Source: Methylobacterium sp. J-077
GTDB lineage: Bacteria > Pseudomonadota > Alphaproteobacteria > Rhizobiales > Beijerinckiaceae
DNA: 64,000 nucleotides
Reading direction: 5' to 3'
NCBI RefSeq assembly: GCF_022829365.1
Contig: NZ_JAKSYJ010000165.1
Location: 55,646 to 119,645, forward strand
Shown: positions 39,329 to 47,206 of the stretch, piece by piece
Numbering within the stretch: position 1 is the first letter of the stretch
How the letters are laid out: each line of letters begins with the position of its first letter
Translations under genes and position numbers: made by a program
The notes under the pieces: model-generated
Databases searched by the model: none
Told to the model about the DNA's origin: nothing
The model's input: only the letters and a program-made list of their open reading frames with translations

Positions 39329-41344
39329 ATGGCGGTGTTGGACGCGGGCGCTCCGGCGGGGCGGCACGGACAAGAGATCACGGCCCGCGGGATCGTGCTC
39401 GGCGCCCTGATCACGGTCGTGTTCATGGCCGCCAACATCTATCTCGGCCTCAAGACCGGGATGACCTTCTCGTCCTCGATCCCGGCGGCGCTGATCGCGA
39501 TGGGCGCCCTGCGGCTCGTCGGCGGCGCCGGCATCCTCGAGACCAACATCGTCCAGACCCAGGCCTCGGCCGCCGGCACCCTGTGCAACGTCATCCTGGT
39601 GCTGCCCGGCCTCGTGCTGATCGGGCATTGGCACGGCTTCCCGTTCTGGGAGACCAGCCTGGTCTGCCTGATCGGCGGCTGGCTGGGGGTGGCGTTCTCG
39701 ATTCCGCTGCGCCGGGCGCTGGTCTCGGGCAGCGACCTCCCCTACCCCGAGGGCGTCGCCGCCGCCGAAGTGCTGCGCGCCGGCCATGAGGAGACCGGCG
39801 AGCGGAGCCTCACGACTTTGCTGATCGCCGCGGCCGGCTCCGGCCTCGTCGCCTTCGCCACCAGCGGCCTGCGGATCCTGGCCGACGGCGTGCTCACCGC
39901 CTTCAGCCTCGGCGGCGCGGTGTTCAGCGTCGGCAGCGGCTTCTCCTTGGCGCTGATCGGGGTCGGCTACCTCGTCGGCATCGGGGCGTGCCTCGCCCTG
40001 CTCACCGGGGTGGTGATCGCCTGGGGCATCCTGGTCCCGGTGCTGACCGTTCTGGCGCCACAGCCCGACCTGTCGTCCTTGGCAGCGGCACAGGCGGTCT
40101 GGTCGGGGCAGGTCCGGCTGGTCGGCGCCGGCATCATCGCGGTCGGCGGGTTCTGGACTGTGGCGACGCTGATCCGGCCGATCGCCCGGAGCATCCGGCT
40201 GGCGCTGAAATCGGGCAATCCGACGCACGCCGCCGACCGGCAGGACCGCGACCTGCCGCTGCCCCTGGTCGGTGGCGCGGCTCTGGCCCTGTGCCTGCCC
40301 CTGGGGGTGTTGTTTGCCGGCTTCGCGGCCGATCTCGGCGTTGCCGGGCCGATGCTCGCCGCAATCGTGGCGGCCGGCCTGCTGTTCTGCCTGGTGTTCG
40401 GCGCGGCCATGGCGGCGGTCTGCGGCTACCTCGCCGGCCTGCTCGGCTCCTCGACCAGCCCGATCTCGGGGATCGGCATCCTCACCGCCATGGTCGGCGC
40501 CGCCTTGCTGCCGCTGCTGCTCGGGCCGGCCGACAACCCGGAGGCGCGGCACGTCACCGTCGCTTTGGTGCTGCTCGCGGGCTCGGTGATCATCACCGCC
40601 TGCTCGATCGCCAACGACAACCTGCAGGATCTCAAGACCGGCCAGATCGTCGACGCCACGCCCTGGCGCCAGCAGCTGGTCCTGATCGTCGGCGTCGCCG
40701 TCGGGTCGCTGGTGATCGTACCGCTGCTGTCGCTGCTCTACGGCGCCTACGGCTTCGTCGGGTCCCTGCCCCGGCCCGGCATGGACCCGGCCTTGGCGCT
40801 CACGGTGCCGCAGGCCTCGCTGGTCACCCAGATCGCCGACGGCATCGTGGCCCGCACCCTGCCCTGGCCGATGCTGCTGATCGGTTGCGGCCTTGGGGCC
40901 GTGATGGTCGGGCTCGAAGTCGCGCTCAAGCGCCGGGCGTTCAGCTTCCCGGCGCTCACCGTGGGAATCGGCATGTACCTGCCGCTCTCGGTGGAGATGA
41001 CCATCGGGCTCGGAGGCCTGCTCGGGTTCCTGTGTACCCGCGCCCTGCGCCGCCGCGGCGCCGATCCCGAAACCCTGGAGGCCTCCCGCCGGCGGGGCGT
41101 GCTGATCGCCTCCGGTTTTCTGGTCGGCGAGAGCTTCGTCGGAATCGGCCTGACCGCCGTCGACGCGGCTTCCGGACGATCCTCGACCCTAAGCCTGGTC
41201 GGGCCGAATTTTGCCGATGCGGCGACCTATCTCGGCGCCGCCGTGTTCGCCTGCGGTTTCTTCGCGGCGTTCCGGTTCATCGGCGGACGCTTCGCGGTCT
41301 CTTCGCGGCGAAGGGCCGTCGGCGCTCCCAAATTCCGCGCGTAA
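39329..41344 (+). CDS. OPT-family oligopeptide transporter
   Basis: A 671-residue protein with about 16 hydrophobic segments. Characteristic segments are GIVLGALITVVFMAANIYLG near the N-terminus, NIVQTQASAAGTLCN, SDLPYPEGVAAAEVLRAG and SIANDNLQDLKTGQIV, as in the bacterial OPT/YSL-like subfamily. It would import peptides or metal-chelates by proton symport. Monocistronic and followed by the tRNA promoter. Confidence 0.93.
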   Translation: MAVLDAGAPAGRHGQEITARGIVLGALITVVFMAANIYLGLKTGMTFSSSIPAALIAMGALRLVGGAGILETNIVQTQASAAGTLCNVILVLPGLVLIGHWHGFPFWETSLVCLIGGWLGVAFSIPLRRALVSGSDLPYPEGVAAAEVLRAGHEETGERSLTTLLIAAAGSGLVAFATSGLRILADGVLTAFSLGGAVFSVGSGFSLALIGVGYLVGIGACLALLTGVVIAWGILVPVLTVLAPQPDLSSLAAAQAVWSGQVRLVGAGIIAVGGFWTVATLIRPIARSIRLALKSGNPTHAADRQDRDLPLPLVGGAALALCLPLGVLFAGFAADLGVAGPMLAAIVAAGLLFCLVFGAAMAAVCGYLAGLLGSSTSPISGIGILTAMVGAALLPLLLGPADNPEARHVTVALVLLAGSVIITACSIANDNLQDLKTGQIVDATPWRQQLVLIVGVAVGSLVIVPLLSLLYGAYGFVGSLPRPGMDPALALTVPQASLVTQIADGIVARTLPWPMLLIGCGLGAVMVGLEVALKRRAFSFPALTVGIGMYLPLSVEMTIGLGGLLGFLCTRALRRRGADPETLEASRRRGVLIASGFLVGESFVGIGLTAVDAASGRSSTLSLVGPNFADAATYLGAAVFACGFFAAFRFIGGRFAVSSRRRAVGAPKFRA

Positions 41345-41349
41345 AACCG

Positions 41350-41379
41350 TTGACAGCCCGCGCCCGCCCTCCCTATACC
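41350..41379 (+). promoter_or_regulatory. Sigma70-type promoter of tRNA-Met
   Basis: TTGACA at 41350-41355, a 17-base spacer and CTATAC at 41373-41378 (TATACC with an 18-base spacer). It begins five bases after the OPT stop codon and lies about 45 bases upstream of the tRNA, followed by a GC-rich discriminator as expected for a stable-RNA promoter under stringent control. Confidence 0.85.
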
Positions 41380-41422
41380 CCGCCCGCTGGTCGCGGTGTC
41401 CGGGTGAGGACGCGCGGCTCGG

Positions 41423-41499
41423 GGCGGGGTAGCTCAGCTGGTTAGAGCAGAGGAATCATAATCCTCGTGTCGGGGGTTCGAGTCCCTCTCCCGCTACCA
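41423..41499 (+). tRNA. tRNA-Met (CAT anticodon), elongator type
   Basis: A 77-base cloverleaf: acceptor GGCGGGG with 3' strand TCCCGCT, T8-A9, D arm GCTCAGCTGGTTAGAGC, anticodon arm GAGGA-ATCATAA-TCCTC, T arm GGGGGTTCGAGTCCCTC and encoded CCA. The D-loop and the first acceptor pair (G-U rather than an unpaired C-A) exclude initiator tRNA. A tRNA-Ile with lysidine also has a CAT anticodon gene and cannot be excluded by sequence alone, but the sequence matches alphaproteobacterial elongator tRNA-Met. An accessory island begins at its 3' end. Confidence 0.95.
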
Positions 41500-42058
41500 A
41501 AATTACTCAATCATTCCTTGCGGTTAGCCGTTGAGCCCTGGACATGCCGTCCGGGGCTTCTTGGTTCTCGGGCTTCTCTCGGGCTGCGACCCCAGATATT
41601 CATCCCGCCGCCCGCGTCCCCGATTTGGGACTTCGGATGGTCATGGACCATCGATTCGGATCATGCTGCAATGGCGAGCGTGACCTGTTTAAGGGCACGC
41701 TCGCGGTTTGGGGGTCAGGTGAGTATCGCGCTGGACGGCCGCTCAATCCGGCCACTCGCGCCGGCGTTTACCAAGCTTCGTATCGCGTCTGGATCCGTGG
41801 GGGCGGGTTCGATAGGCAATGGTGGTGCACCCCTCGCCCCAGAGCGCGAGGTTCCTACGCACCTCGCAACGGCGGCATCCGCCTCCCGACCGAGAACCCC
41901 GCCCATGTGCGCGGGGATGACGGGGCCCGGATACGTCCGCGGCCCATCCGCCTTCGATCGCTCCCAGAACGGGGGCTCCGCCTGGTGAGGCGGTTTCGAT
42001 CGCGGACAGTCTGGCCTACCCGACCGGGTAGGTCTTCTCCGGCGATGGGACTATTTCA
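41500..42058. other. Gene-free island end with two CRISPR-like hairpin repeats
   Basis: No convincing gene. Two hairpins share the pattern of the pair further right: CCTCGCCCCAGAGCGCGAGG at 41832-41851 and CCCCGCCCATGTGCGCGGGG at 41897-41916, the second followed by ATGACGGG. The stems differ by compensating changes (CCTCGC/GCGAGG against CCCCGC/GCGGGG). Their spacing (65 bases) is not that of a regular array. The stretch is where an integrase would be expected for a tRNA-linked island, but none is seen. Confidence 0.5.
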
Positions 42059-42520
42059 ATGGCGGCAGGCTACCAATCCGAGCTCTCCTCCGAGGAATTG
42101 GAGGAGGCGACCAGGCTCATGGAATTGAAGGGAAGCTACGGCGCCGTCGGCGACGCCGTGTACGCCGCGCTCACCCCAGAGGACAGGGCGCACCTGGTCG
42201 AGGCCATGTGGCACGCATCCAGGAGCATTTACGATGATTGGCGCTGCGCGCTCGGCAACGCGGGCGTCGGCCTGCCGATCCGGGAATACGATGGCAATGA
42301 CCCGGAAGATGCGCAACGCGAAGAGCCCATCACGGACGAGCATGTCCGAACAATGTGCTCGTTCATAGCGGACGTGAAGGTCGACTATTGGACCGACGAG
42401 TCCGACTGGGATTATTTCCTCCGCGGCGCATTCGGACAGAACCGCGACCGGTACCGCCCCCTGTACGATAGCGTTCCCCTCGGGGACGACGGCACCCAGC
42501 CCCGGAGGGGCCGGCGCTAG
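42059..42520 (+). CDS. Hypothetical acidic protein at the tRNA-proximal island end
   Basis: A 153-residue protein rich in Asp/Glu and aromatic residues (VKVDYWTDESDWDYFLRGAF). No family recognised. It is flanked on both sides by CRISPR-like hairpin repeats, as if it had entered or replaced part of an array. Codon use is GC-rich like its neighbours but less extreme. Confidence 0.55.
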   Translation: MAAGYQSELSSEELEEATRLMELKGSYGAVGDAVYAALTPEDRAHLVEAMWHASRSIYDDWRCALGNAGVGLPIREYDGNDPEDAQREEPITDEHVRTMCSFIADVKVDYWTDESDWDYFLRGAFGQNRDRYRPLYDSVPLGDDGTQPRRGRR

Positions 42521-42555
42521 CAAGCCACCTCTCGGGCCCGGCTTCGAGCCCGATC

Positions 42556-42643
42556 TTCCTCGCCCCCGTGCGCGAGGATGACCCCGTGTCGTTCACGGCC
42601 TTCAAGCGATCGAGTTCCCTCGCCCCCGTGCGCGAGGTTTCAT
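42556..42643. CRISPR. Minimal type I-E-like repeat-spacer-repeat unit (tentative)
   Basis: Two 28-base repeats exactly 60 bases apart share the core CCTCGCCCCCGTGCGCGAGG. The first continues ATGACC, the second TTTCAT, a degenerate 3' end as terminal repeats often have. The space between them is exactly 32 bases, the usual type I-E spacer length, and the hairpin plus GGATGA-CC tail resembles type I-E repeats. No cas gene is in the window, and a simple pair of hairpins would look the same, so this is a suggestion only. Confidence 0.3.
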
Positions 42644-42700
42644 ACGAAGGCCTGATACGAGGTTTCATCGGAAGGCCCCGGGTCGATGCCGGGGCCTTCC
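42633..42700. repeat. Direct repeat and strong hairpin before a leftward gene
   Basis: CGAGGTTTCAT followed by (AC or CG) and GAAGGCC occurs twice, 25 bases apart (42633-42652, 42658-42677). The second copy runs into a perfect inverted repeat GGAAGGCCCCGG/CCGGGGCCTTCC (42670-42700). The hairpin lies seven bases past the stop codon of the leftward 75-residue gene and may end its transcript, although no T-run follows. Confidence 0.6.
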
Positions 42701-42706
42701 CTCGTT

Positions 42707-42934
42707 TCAAGCCCTCGCCGCCTCCCGCGCCCGCCGCTCCGTGCCGAGCTTCCTCGCCAGGTCGGCCGGCCTCGATGCCCGCACGAAGCCGCGGCTGACC
42801 TGGCTCGACACGGCCGCCAACTCCTGCAGCGCATCGCCGAGCGCGCGGCGCAGGGCGTCCCTCGCGTCGCCGTCCGCCGCCTCCAAGTACGCGCACTCCA
42901 TCTCGTCCACGGCCTGCTCCATCGATTCGAACAT
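42707..42934 (-). CDS. Hypothetical small helical protein (75 residues)
   Basis: Almost entirely predicted helix, acidic at the start (MFESMEQAVDEMECAYLEAA) and basic at the end (KLGTERRAREAARA). No family recognised. It is the leftmost gene of the leftward run of short island genes. Confidence 0.55.
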   Translation of the reverse strand: MFESMEQAVDEMECAYLEAADGDARDALRRALGDALQELAAVSSQVSRGFVRASRPADLARKLGTERRAREAARA

Positions 42935-43014
42935 GAGAACAAATAGAGAACAAATTGCCGCTGGAGTCGATCCCCGACGCGTCGTTTCGGCTTGGGTTCA
43001 GGGCCGCATGGCGA

Positions 43015-43800
43015 TCACGTGAGACCGCTCAGGGCATCCGCGTCGTCCTCCGGGATGGCGACGGGCACCGGTGCCGAAGGCGGCTTCATGGGCGTCCGGT
43101 AGTTGAGATCCTCGACTTGCTTCACCCACGCCTTCTGGTCGGCCATGTGCATGCCGCGGTGGGCTTCCTCGAACGTCGTCCGGGCATCCGCGACGCGCTC
43201 GGCCAGCCCGTTCAACGGGGCGAACTCCTTGAACGCGAACCAGGCCTTCGGGATGGCGGCACCCTTCTCGCAAAGGCAGCCGACATGCCAGCGCACCGTG
43301 TACGCGACTTCATCGGCGTGCCGGATCCGGGCGGCCTCTCGCTGGGCGGCTCCGCGAGCGCTCCTCTCGCGCACCCCGGCGGCATCGAGCCTGCGCCATT
43401 GCCCGTTGCCCATCCGCTCGAACAGGGTGTCGCGCCGGACCATGCGGAACGATCGGGTCCCGTCGACGGCTTGTTCCACCAGGATGCCGAGCCGGATCCC
43501 CCAGCCCACCAAGTTGCCGACGGCGTCGTGGAGGAACGCACCCCGCCAGTCGCGGCCATGGCCGAAGAACGTCGGATCAGAAGCCCGGACCGTCTCGTGG
43601 ACTGGCACGAGGTCGTGGATGGCCACGTCATCCCGGTCACCCCACATCGCCACCAGGCGGGCCTGGATCCTGGCCAGCAGGCGATAGTCGTGCGCCTCAC
43701 CGTACGTCGGGTTGCAGATCGCGATCTCCAGGGCTGCCTCGGCAGTTAGGCCGTGCAGGTGACGGTAGTCCGGCTTCTCGCGGCGGTTACGGCTTGGCAT
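43015..43800 (-). CDS. Hypothetical island protein (261 residues)
   Basis: No family recognised. Visible features are NRREKPDYRHLHGLTAEAAL at the start, a VLVEQAVDG-type core (GILVEQAVDGTRSFRMVRRD), a Cys pair in WHVGCLCEKG and a Pro-rich acidic C-terminus. The ATG is the first in-frame start downstream of the 32-residue membrane peptide's stop. The last gene of a seven-gene leftward run. Confidence 0.6.
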   Translation of the reverse strand: MPSRNRREKPDYRHLHGLTAEAALEIAICNPTYGEAHDYRLLARIQARLVAMWGDRDDVAIHDLVPVHETVRASDPTFFGHGRDWRGAFLHDAVGNLVGWGIRLGILVEQAVDGTRSFRMVRRDTLFERMGNGQWRRLDAAGVRERSARGAAQREAARIRHADEVAYTVRWHVGCLCEKGAAIPKAWFAFKEFAPLNGLAERVADARTTFEEAHRGMHMADQKAWVKQVEDLNYRTPMKPPSAPVPVAIPEDDADALSGLT

Positions 43801-43811
43801 CGTCCACTTCC

Positions 43812-43910
43812 TTAGGTGTCGCCCCACGCGATCGCCAGGCCGACGGCGGTCCCCAACGGGATCCCGAACACCGCCCAGATGACGAGGACCTGCAGCGGGC
43901 CGTGAGTCAT
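43812..43910 (-). CDS. 32-residue membrane peptide
   Basis: The product starts MTHGPLQVLVIWAVFGIP and continues LGTAVGLAIAWGDT, a single hydrophobic helix with a proline kink. Its ATG overlaps the stop of the upstream 64-residue gene by four bases (ATGA), which argues that it is translated. Phage and island genomes often encode such peptides as small holin-like or regulatory membrane proteins; no function can be assigned. Confidence 0.55.
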   Translation of the reverse strand: MTHGPLQVLVIWAVFGIPLGTAVGLAIAWGDT

Positions 43911-44101
43911 GCCCTCGTCCTCCCAACCCGGCGCCTGTCGTTGCGTGCTTCCCTGTTCACGGCGTGCTCGATCCACAGGGCGAGCGCGTCCCGAATTCGG
44001 GACTCCCGCTCGGCCGGGCCGTCCCCGGGATACGCGGCGATGATGCGCTCGACGGTCCGCGTCGCCCCGCGGGCGAGCTCGTCGATCGTGGCCCGCCTCA
44101 C
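43907..44101 (-). CDS. Hypothetical small island protein (64 residues)
   Basis: A basic helical protein (TIDELARGATRTVERIIAAY, then ALALWIEHAVNREARNDRR). GTG start overlapping the upstream stop (GTGA); its own stop overlaps the 32-residue peptide (ATGA). No family recognised. Confidence 0.6.
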   Translation of the reverse strand: MRRATIDELARGATRTVERIIAAYPGDGPAERESRIRDALALWIEHAVNREARNDRRRVGRTRA

Positions 44102-44514
44102 GAAAGGTCCACCATGTAGCCGAGGTTCACCTGCTCGACGTCATCCCCGCTGATGAAGGTCTTCGATCCGACCGGGCTGAACGTCATGCCGGCCACGATT
44201 TCCTCGGCGGTGAGGCTGTCCGGCGGGGTGTACGAGCCAGCGTCTATGGCGGCCTGCACCTGCTGCCTCAAGCACTCCGCCACCCAAGAGGTCGGCTCGA
44301 TCTGAAAGACGGGGTCGGCCGCGAGCTTCACGTCGTCGAGCGCGACGGACCAGGACCCGTCCTTGGCATCCCCGCAACCGATGACCGTCGCCTGCAGGGT
44401 TCGGCAGGTCACCACCCCGCGTAGCGAGGGGAGCGCCACGCGGTTGAGGTGCATGTTGCCCGCGGACAGGGAGAAGGTGCCGTCGCCGTTGGGTGTGAGC
44501 CTCGCCTTCGTCAT
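44098..44514 (-). CDS. Hypothetical island protein (138 residues)
   Basis: Predicted mostly beta-rich in the first half (LTPNGDGTFSLSAGNMHLNR, GVVTCRTLQATVIGCGDAKD) with the C-terminus SGDDVEQVNLGYMVDLS. No family recognised. Coupled to both neighbours by four-base overlaps. Confidence 0.62.
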   Translation of the reverse strand: MTKARLTPNGDGTFSLSAGNMHLNRVALPSLRGVVTCRTLQATVIGCGDAKDGSWSVALDDVKLAADPVFQIEPTSWVAECLRQQVQAAIDAGSYTPPDSLTAEEIVAGMTFSPVGSKTFISGDDVEQVNLGYMVDLS

Positions 44515-45065
44515 GCTCGCCTCCGTGCCTTGGCCTCGGCAGCCCGGCGCGCCTTGCGGTTGGGGCCGGCCTCCCGGAGCGAGGCCAGCATCGAGACGAA
44601 CGGGCTCACGCTCCGGTAGGTCACCTCGACCTCGGTCGTGAGCTCGGTGGTCTGCTCGATGCGCTTGGCCATCTCGCGCACGCCCTTGCGTCTCACGGAA
44701 ATGCCGATGCCGCCGACCGTGACGATCTCCTTCGGCTCCGGCGCCGTCGCGCTGAAGTCCGAGAGGTAGTCGACGGGGACGCGGACGTCGTACCCGTGCT
44801 CGTCCGTCAGGGTCGTGGTGACGCCGACGTCCCCGAACCGTGAGGCCATCGTCACCCGGACGCGCTCGCCGTCGCAGTCGGCGAACAGGGTCGGGACCGG
44901 GTCGCGCCACATGGGCAGGCCGTGCCGATCCTCGATCGCCTTATCGAAGGCCGCGTCGCCCGTCGGGTACTTCAGCGCGGCCGGGCGGCATTGGTAGTCG
45001 AGGAACCGCCGCAGGCACTCGGGTTGGGTCGGGTCGTCGAGGTACTCGTCGCAGTGCTTGGACAT
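44511..45065 (-). CDS. Hypothetical island protein (184 residues)
   Basis: Begins MSKHCDEYLDDPTQPECLRR, has a beta-strand-rich centre (GERVRVTMASRFGDVGVTTT) and ends in a very basic helix NRKARRAAEAKARRRA that could bind nucleic acid. No family recognised. Three bases separate it from the upstream gene. Confidence 0.62.
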   Translation of the reverse strand: MSKHCDEYLDDPTQPECLRRFLDYQCRPAALKYPTGDAAFDKAIEDRHGLPMWRDPVPTLFADCDGERVRVTMASRFGDVGVTTTLTDEHGYDVRVPVDYLSDFSATAPEPKEIVTVGGIGISVRRKGVREMAKRIEQTTELTTEVEVTYRSVSPFVSMLASLREAGPNRKARRAAEAKARRRA

Positions 45066-45067
45066 GG

Positions 45068-45517
45068 TCAGGCCTTCACCGGAGCCGTCTTGGACAGGGA
45101 CGTCGCCGCGCTCATGATGAGCTCGTTGAGGCTGGCAATCTCGGAGTACGAAGGTGGATCGACCAGCCGGGGGATCATGCCGACGATCGTGCGGACGACC
45201 GCGTCGAGAGCCCTCTGCGCGTCGACCCGGTGAGGCTTGTCGGATCGGACGAAGCCGGCCATCGAGAGCATCTGCAGGGCCCGGTCAGCATCGTTCTCAT
45301 ACTCGTCGCACGTGACCCGCAGAGTCTCGCGGACGGCATCGAGGTCGGTCATCGCCTGGAGCTCAACCCCGTACTGGCGTTCCGCCTCGGCCTTGCGCGC
45401 CTCCGCCTCGGCCCGCTCGGCCTTGAACCGGCGGACCCAGTCCTCGTGGTTGGATATCTCGCTGGGGGTCATCCCCGCGTACTGGCGCGCCAGGCTCCGG
45501 ACCTTCGACGGCGACAT
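45068..45517 (-). CDS. Hypothetical coiled-coil island protein (149 residues)
   Basis: A helical protein with a charged coiled-coil-like segment near residues 28-50 (FKAERAEAEARKAEAERQYG). The C-terminal half has a SYSEIASLNELIMSAATSLS helix. No family recognised. Three bases downstream of the next gene in the run. Confidence 0.62.
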   Translation of the reverse strand: MSPSKVRSLARQYAGMTPSEISNHEDWVRRFKAERAEAEARKAEAERQYGVELQAMTDLDAVRETLRVTCDEYENDADRALQMLSMAGFVRSDKPHRVDAQRALDAVVRTIVGMIPRLVDPPSYSEIASLNELIMSAATSLSKTAPVKA

Positions 45518-45520
45518 CGC

Positions 45521-46003
45521 TCAGGCCCCCCTGCCGTAGTCCGAGACCGACGGCGCGCTCGAACAGCCCGAGTGGTCGTTGCCCGTGAGGTGGTCGAGGA
45601 TCCGGTGGAGGTCGTGGCCGAGGGGGAAGACCTCGTTGGGGCCGACCTTCTCCTTGAGGGCGTCGAGGGCCGCGATCGCGCGGAAGGTCCGGGCCAGCGC
45701 GGCCGGGATGTCGGCGGCCCCCGGGACCGGCGTGATGGACTGGGTCGCCTGCAGCACCAGCCGGCGCAGGGCGCTGCGGAAGCGGATGGCGTCGGGGACG
45801 CGGGGCTCGTCGTCCCGCAGCGGCACCAGGTGCGGCCGGACGTTGGCCGTCGTCACGAGCTTGTGGTCGCACAGGAGGCGCAGGTCGCCGTGCTCGTAGT
45901 CGAGATCCAGCATCCACGCCTTCCCCGTCCGGCGGTTCATGCCGTCGAGCGCTTCCGCCAGGATCTCGCGGATCGCCTCGTCACCCAGGTCCTTGATCTG
46001 CAT
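45521..46003 (-). CDS. Hypothetical island protein (160 residues), first of the leftward run
   Basis: Helical protein, product MQIKDLGDEAIREILAEALD, with RFRSALRRLVLQATQSI and a C-terminal HDLHRILDHLTGNDHSG. The ATG used has GGAG six bases upstream; an in-frame ATG four codons earlier would read METTM. The same METTM start with the same spacing is seen at the rightward gene at 50598. The 110 bases between this gene and 46114 should hold a divergent promoter. Confidence 0.6.
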   Translation of the reverse strand: MQIKDLGDEAIREILAEALDGMNRRTGKAWMLDLDYEHGDLRLLCDHKLVTTANVRPHLVPLRDDEPRVPDAIRFRSALRRLVLQATQSITPVPGAADIPAALARTFRAIAALDALKEKVGPNEVFPLGHDLHRILDHLTGNDHSGCSSAPSVSDYGRGA

Positions 46004-46113
46004 CGTCGTCTCCATCACCAGGCCGACCAAACCGCCGGCAGACTGCCCGCCGGGGCCTTCTCCGCATCCGTCCAGGCTTGCTCTTGCTCGGGGGCGGCCT
46101 CAGACTCCCGCCC

Positions 46114-46392
46114 ATGTCTGACGCCGAGTACGGCCCCGCCTCCATCCGCGTGCTCGCTGAACTGGGGCCCGTCCCGCGCAGGCCGGCCGGCCACGTCCAC
46201 GAGCCGGCCCACGTCGTCGCGCAGGTCATCCTCACCGGCGAGGGTCGCCTGTTCGTGGAGGCGCCCGGGTCCCCGCCGACCCGCATCGTGGCGATCCCTG
46301 CCAAGCGGGCGGCCGCCGTCGGGCAGCGCGTCGCCGAGCTCGTCGCGGAGGCCCTGGCGGTGCGGACCCGCGCCGGCGAGGGGAAGGCCTGA
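46114..46392 (+). CDS. Hypothetical island protein (92 residues)
   Basis: Starts MSDAEYGPASIRVLAELG, strand-helix pattern with VVAQVILTGEGRLFVEAP and a final helix VGQRVAELVAEALAVR. No family recognised. Its stop codon touches the start of the next gene. Third codon positions are nearly all G or C, supporting coding on this strand. Confidence 0.62.
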   Translation: MSDAEYGPASIRVLAELGPVPRRPAGHVHEPAHVVAQVILTGEGRLFVEAPGSPPTRIVAIPAKRAAAVGQRVAELVAEALAVRTRAGEGKA

Positions 46393-46611
46393 ATGCGCGA
46401 GGACCTCCACAACATCGCGGACGGCGCCGGCGCCGGCGCGCGCATCGAGCTCGTCGTCCGCGTCCTCCTCGGCACGGAGCGGTCGACCGTCCTCGTCGTC
46501 GACCTCGTCACGGGGCGCGCCCTGGCCAACCAGGTCGTCCCGCACGGAAGCGAGCCCGGGGCCGCGGCCGCCGCCGTCGAGGCGATCGTCGGGGAGCGGC
46601 TGCCCGGGTAG
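46393..46611 (+). CDS. Hypothetical island protein (72 residues)
   Basis: Starts MREDLHNIADGAGAGARIEL with strands VVRVLLGTERSTVLVVDLVTG and a final helix EPGAAAAAVEAIVGERLPG. It directly abuts the preceding stop. It resembles the preceding 92-residue protein in fold pattern, perhaps a duplicated domain. No family recognised. Confidence 0.58.
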   Translation: MREDLHNIADGAGAGARIELVVRVLLGTERSTVLVVDLVTGRALANQVVPHGSEPGAAAAAVEAIVGERLPG

Positions 46612-46812
46612 GGGGGCGAGCGCTTCCTCTTCCTCTCGTATCCGCGCCCATCCTTCGGCTACGGCGGCCTCGCGGACTGCGCGATGCTCGGGTGTTGCCG
46701 TGTCGATGATCCGGCCGCCCTTCAAAGCTTGGACGGCCTGCCATTCGCGGACGACCTGCCTCTGCAGCAGGTACCGGGCGACGGACTCGTGGGCTCGGGT
46801 CGGAGCGTTCAC
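46612..46812 (-). CDS. Hypothetical helical protein, 3' end unclear
   Basis: A GTG start overlaps the stop of the upstream (frameshifted) gene as GTGA. The first 66 residues look coding: MNAPTRAHESVARYLLQRQV, then EHRAVREAAVAEGWARIREE. No stop follows in this frame until 46015, and beyond 46611 it only shadows the well-supported rightward genes. Either the gene lost its stop by a mutation near the GGGGGG run at 46612-46617, or it really overlaps the rightward gene. Low certainty. Confidence 0.35.
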
Positions 46813-47071
46813 GCCCGGCCCTCCGAGATGAGGCCCTTGGCGACCATGATCGAGTAGACGCCCGCGGCCTGCTGGCGCGTGTTGAGCCCGTCGGCTGCGC
46901 CTGATCGAGGACCTCCCGGATCAGCTCCCACGGCGGCGTCGGCGGCAGGGCAGCCCGGGCGGCCCAAGCGGCCCACTTGGCATGGGCGGCCCGGGTCCGG
47001 GCGTTACCCGAGAACCGGGCCGCCAGGCGTGCGATTACGGCCGGGTCGACGGCCTGCGCTTCGGATGACAT
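46809..47071 (-). pseudogene. Small helical protein gene with an apparent -1 frameshift
   Basis: The first part (MSSEAQAVDPAVIARLAARF, then PPTPPWELIREVLDQ) and the last part (ADGLNTRQQAAGVYSIMVAK, then GLISEGRA and stop) both look coding but are in different frames. The switch lies near 46895-46905, and the total length is one base short of a multiple of three. With one base restored it would be about 87 residues, ending in a GTGA overlap with the next gene, which supports the reconstruction. It may be a real mutation or a sequencing indel. Confidence 0.55.
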
Positions 47072-47206
47072 CCCATTTCCCCCTACGGATTTCGACAGAT
47101 CCGCAGTGTGCCACCGATCGTCGATTCGCACTGGACGGTGACCGGGATTTCGCGCAGCCGCTGAGTCGGTGGGGTGTCTTTCATCCGGGTCGGCTACGAT
47201 GCGGGC

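Noticed and set aside
41467..42128. Two overlapping + strand frames directly after the tRNA.
   Set aside because: One begins inside the tRNA, neither has a Shine-Dalgarno sequence or recognisable motif, and they run through the hairpin repeats.
46015..46611. Continuation of the leftward frame that starts at 46812.
   Set aside because: The rightward genes in the same bases have almost perfect G/C third positions and sensible products, so this part is a shadow; only the first 66 codons were kept.
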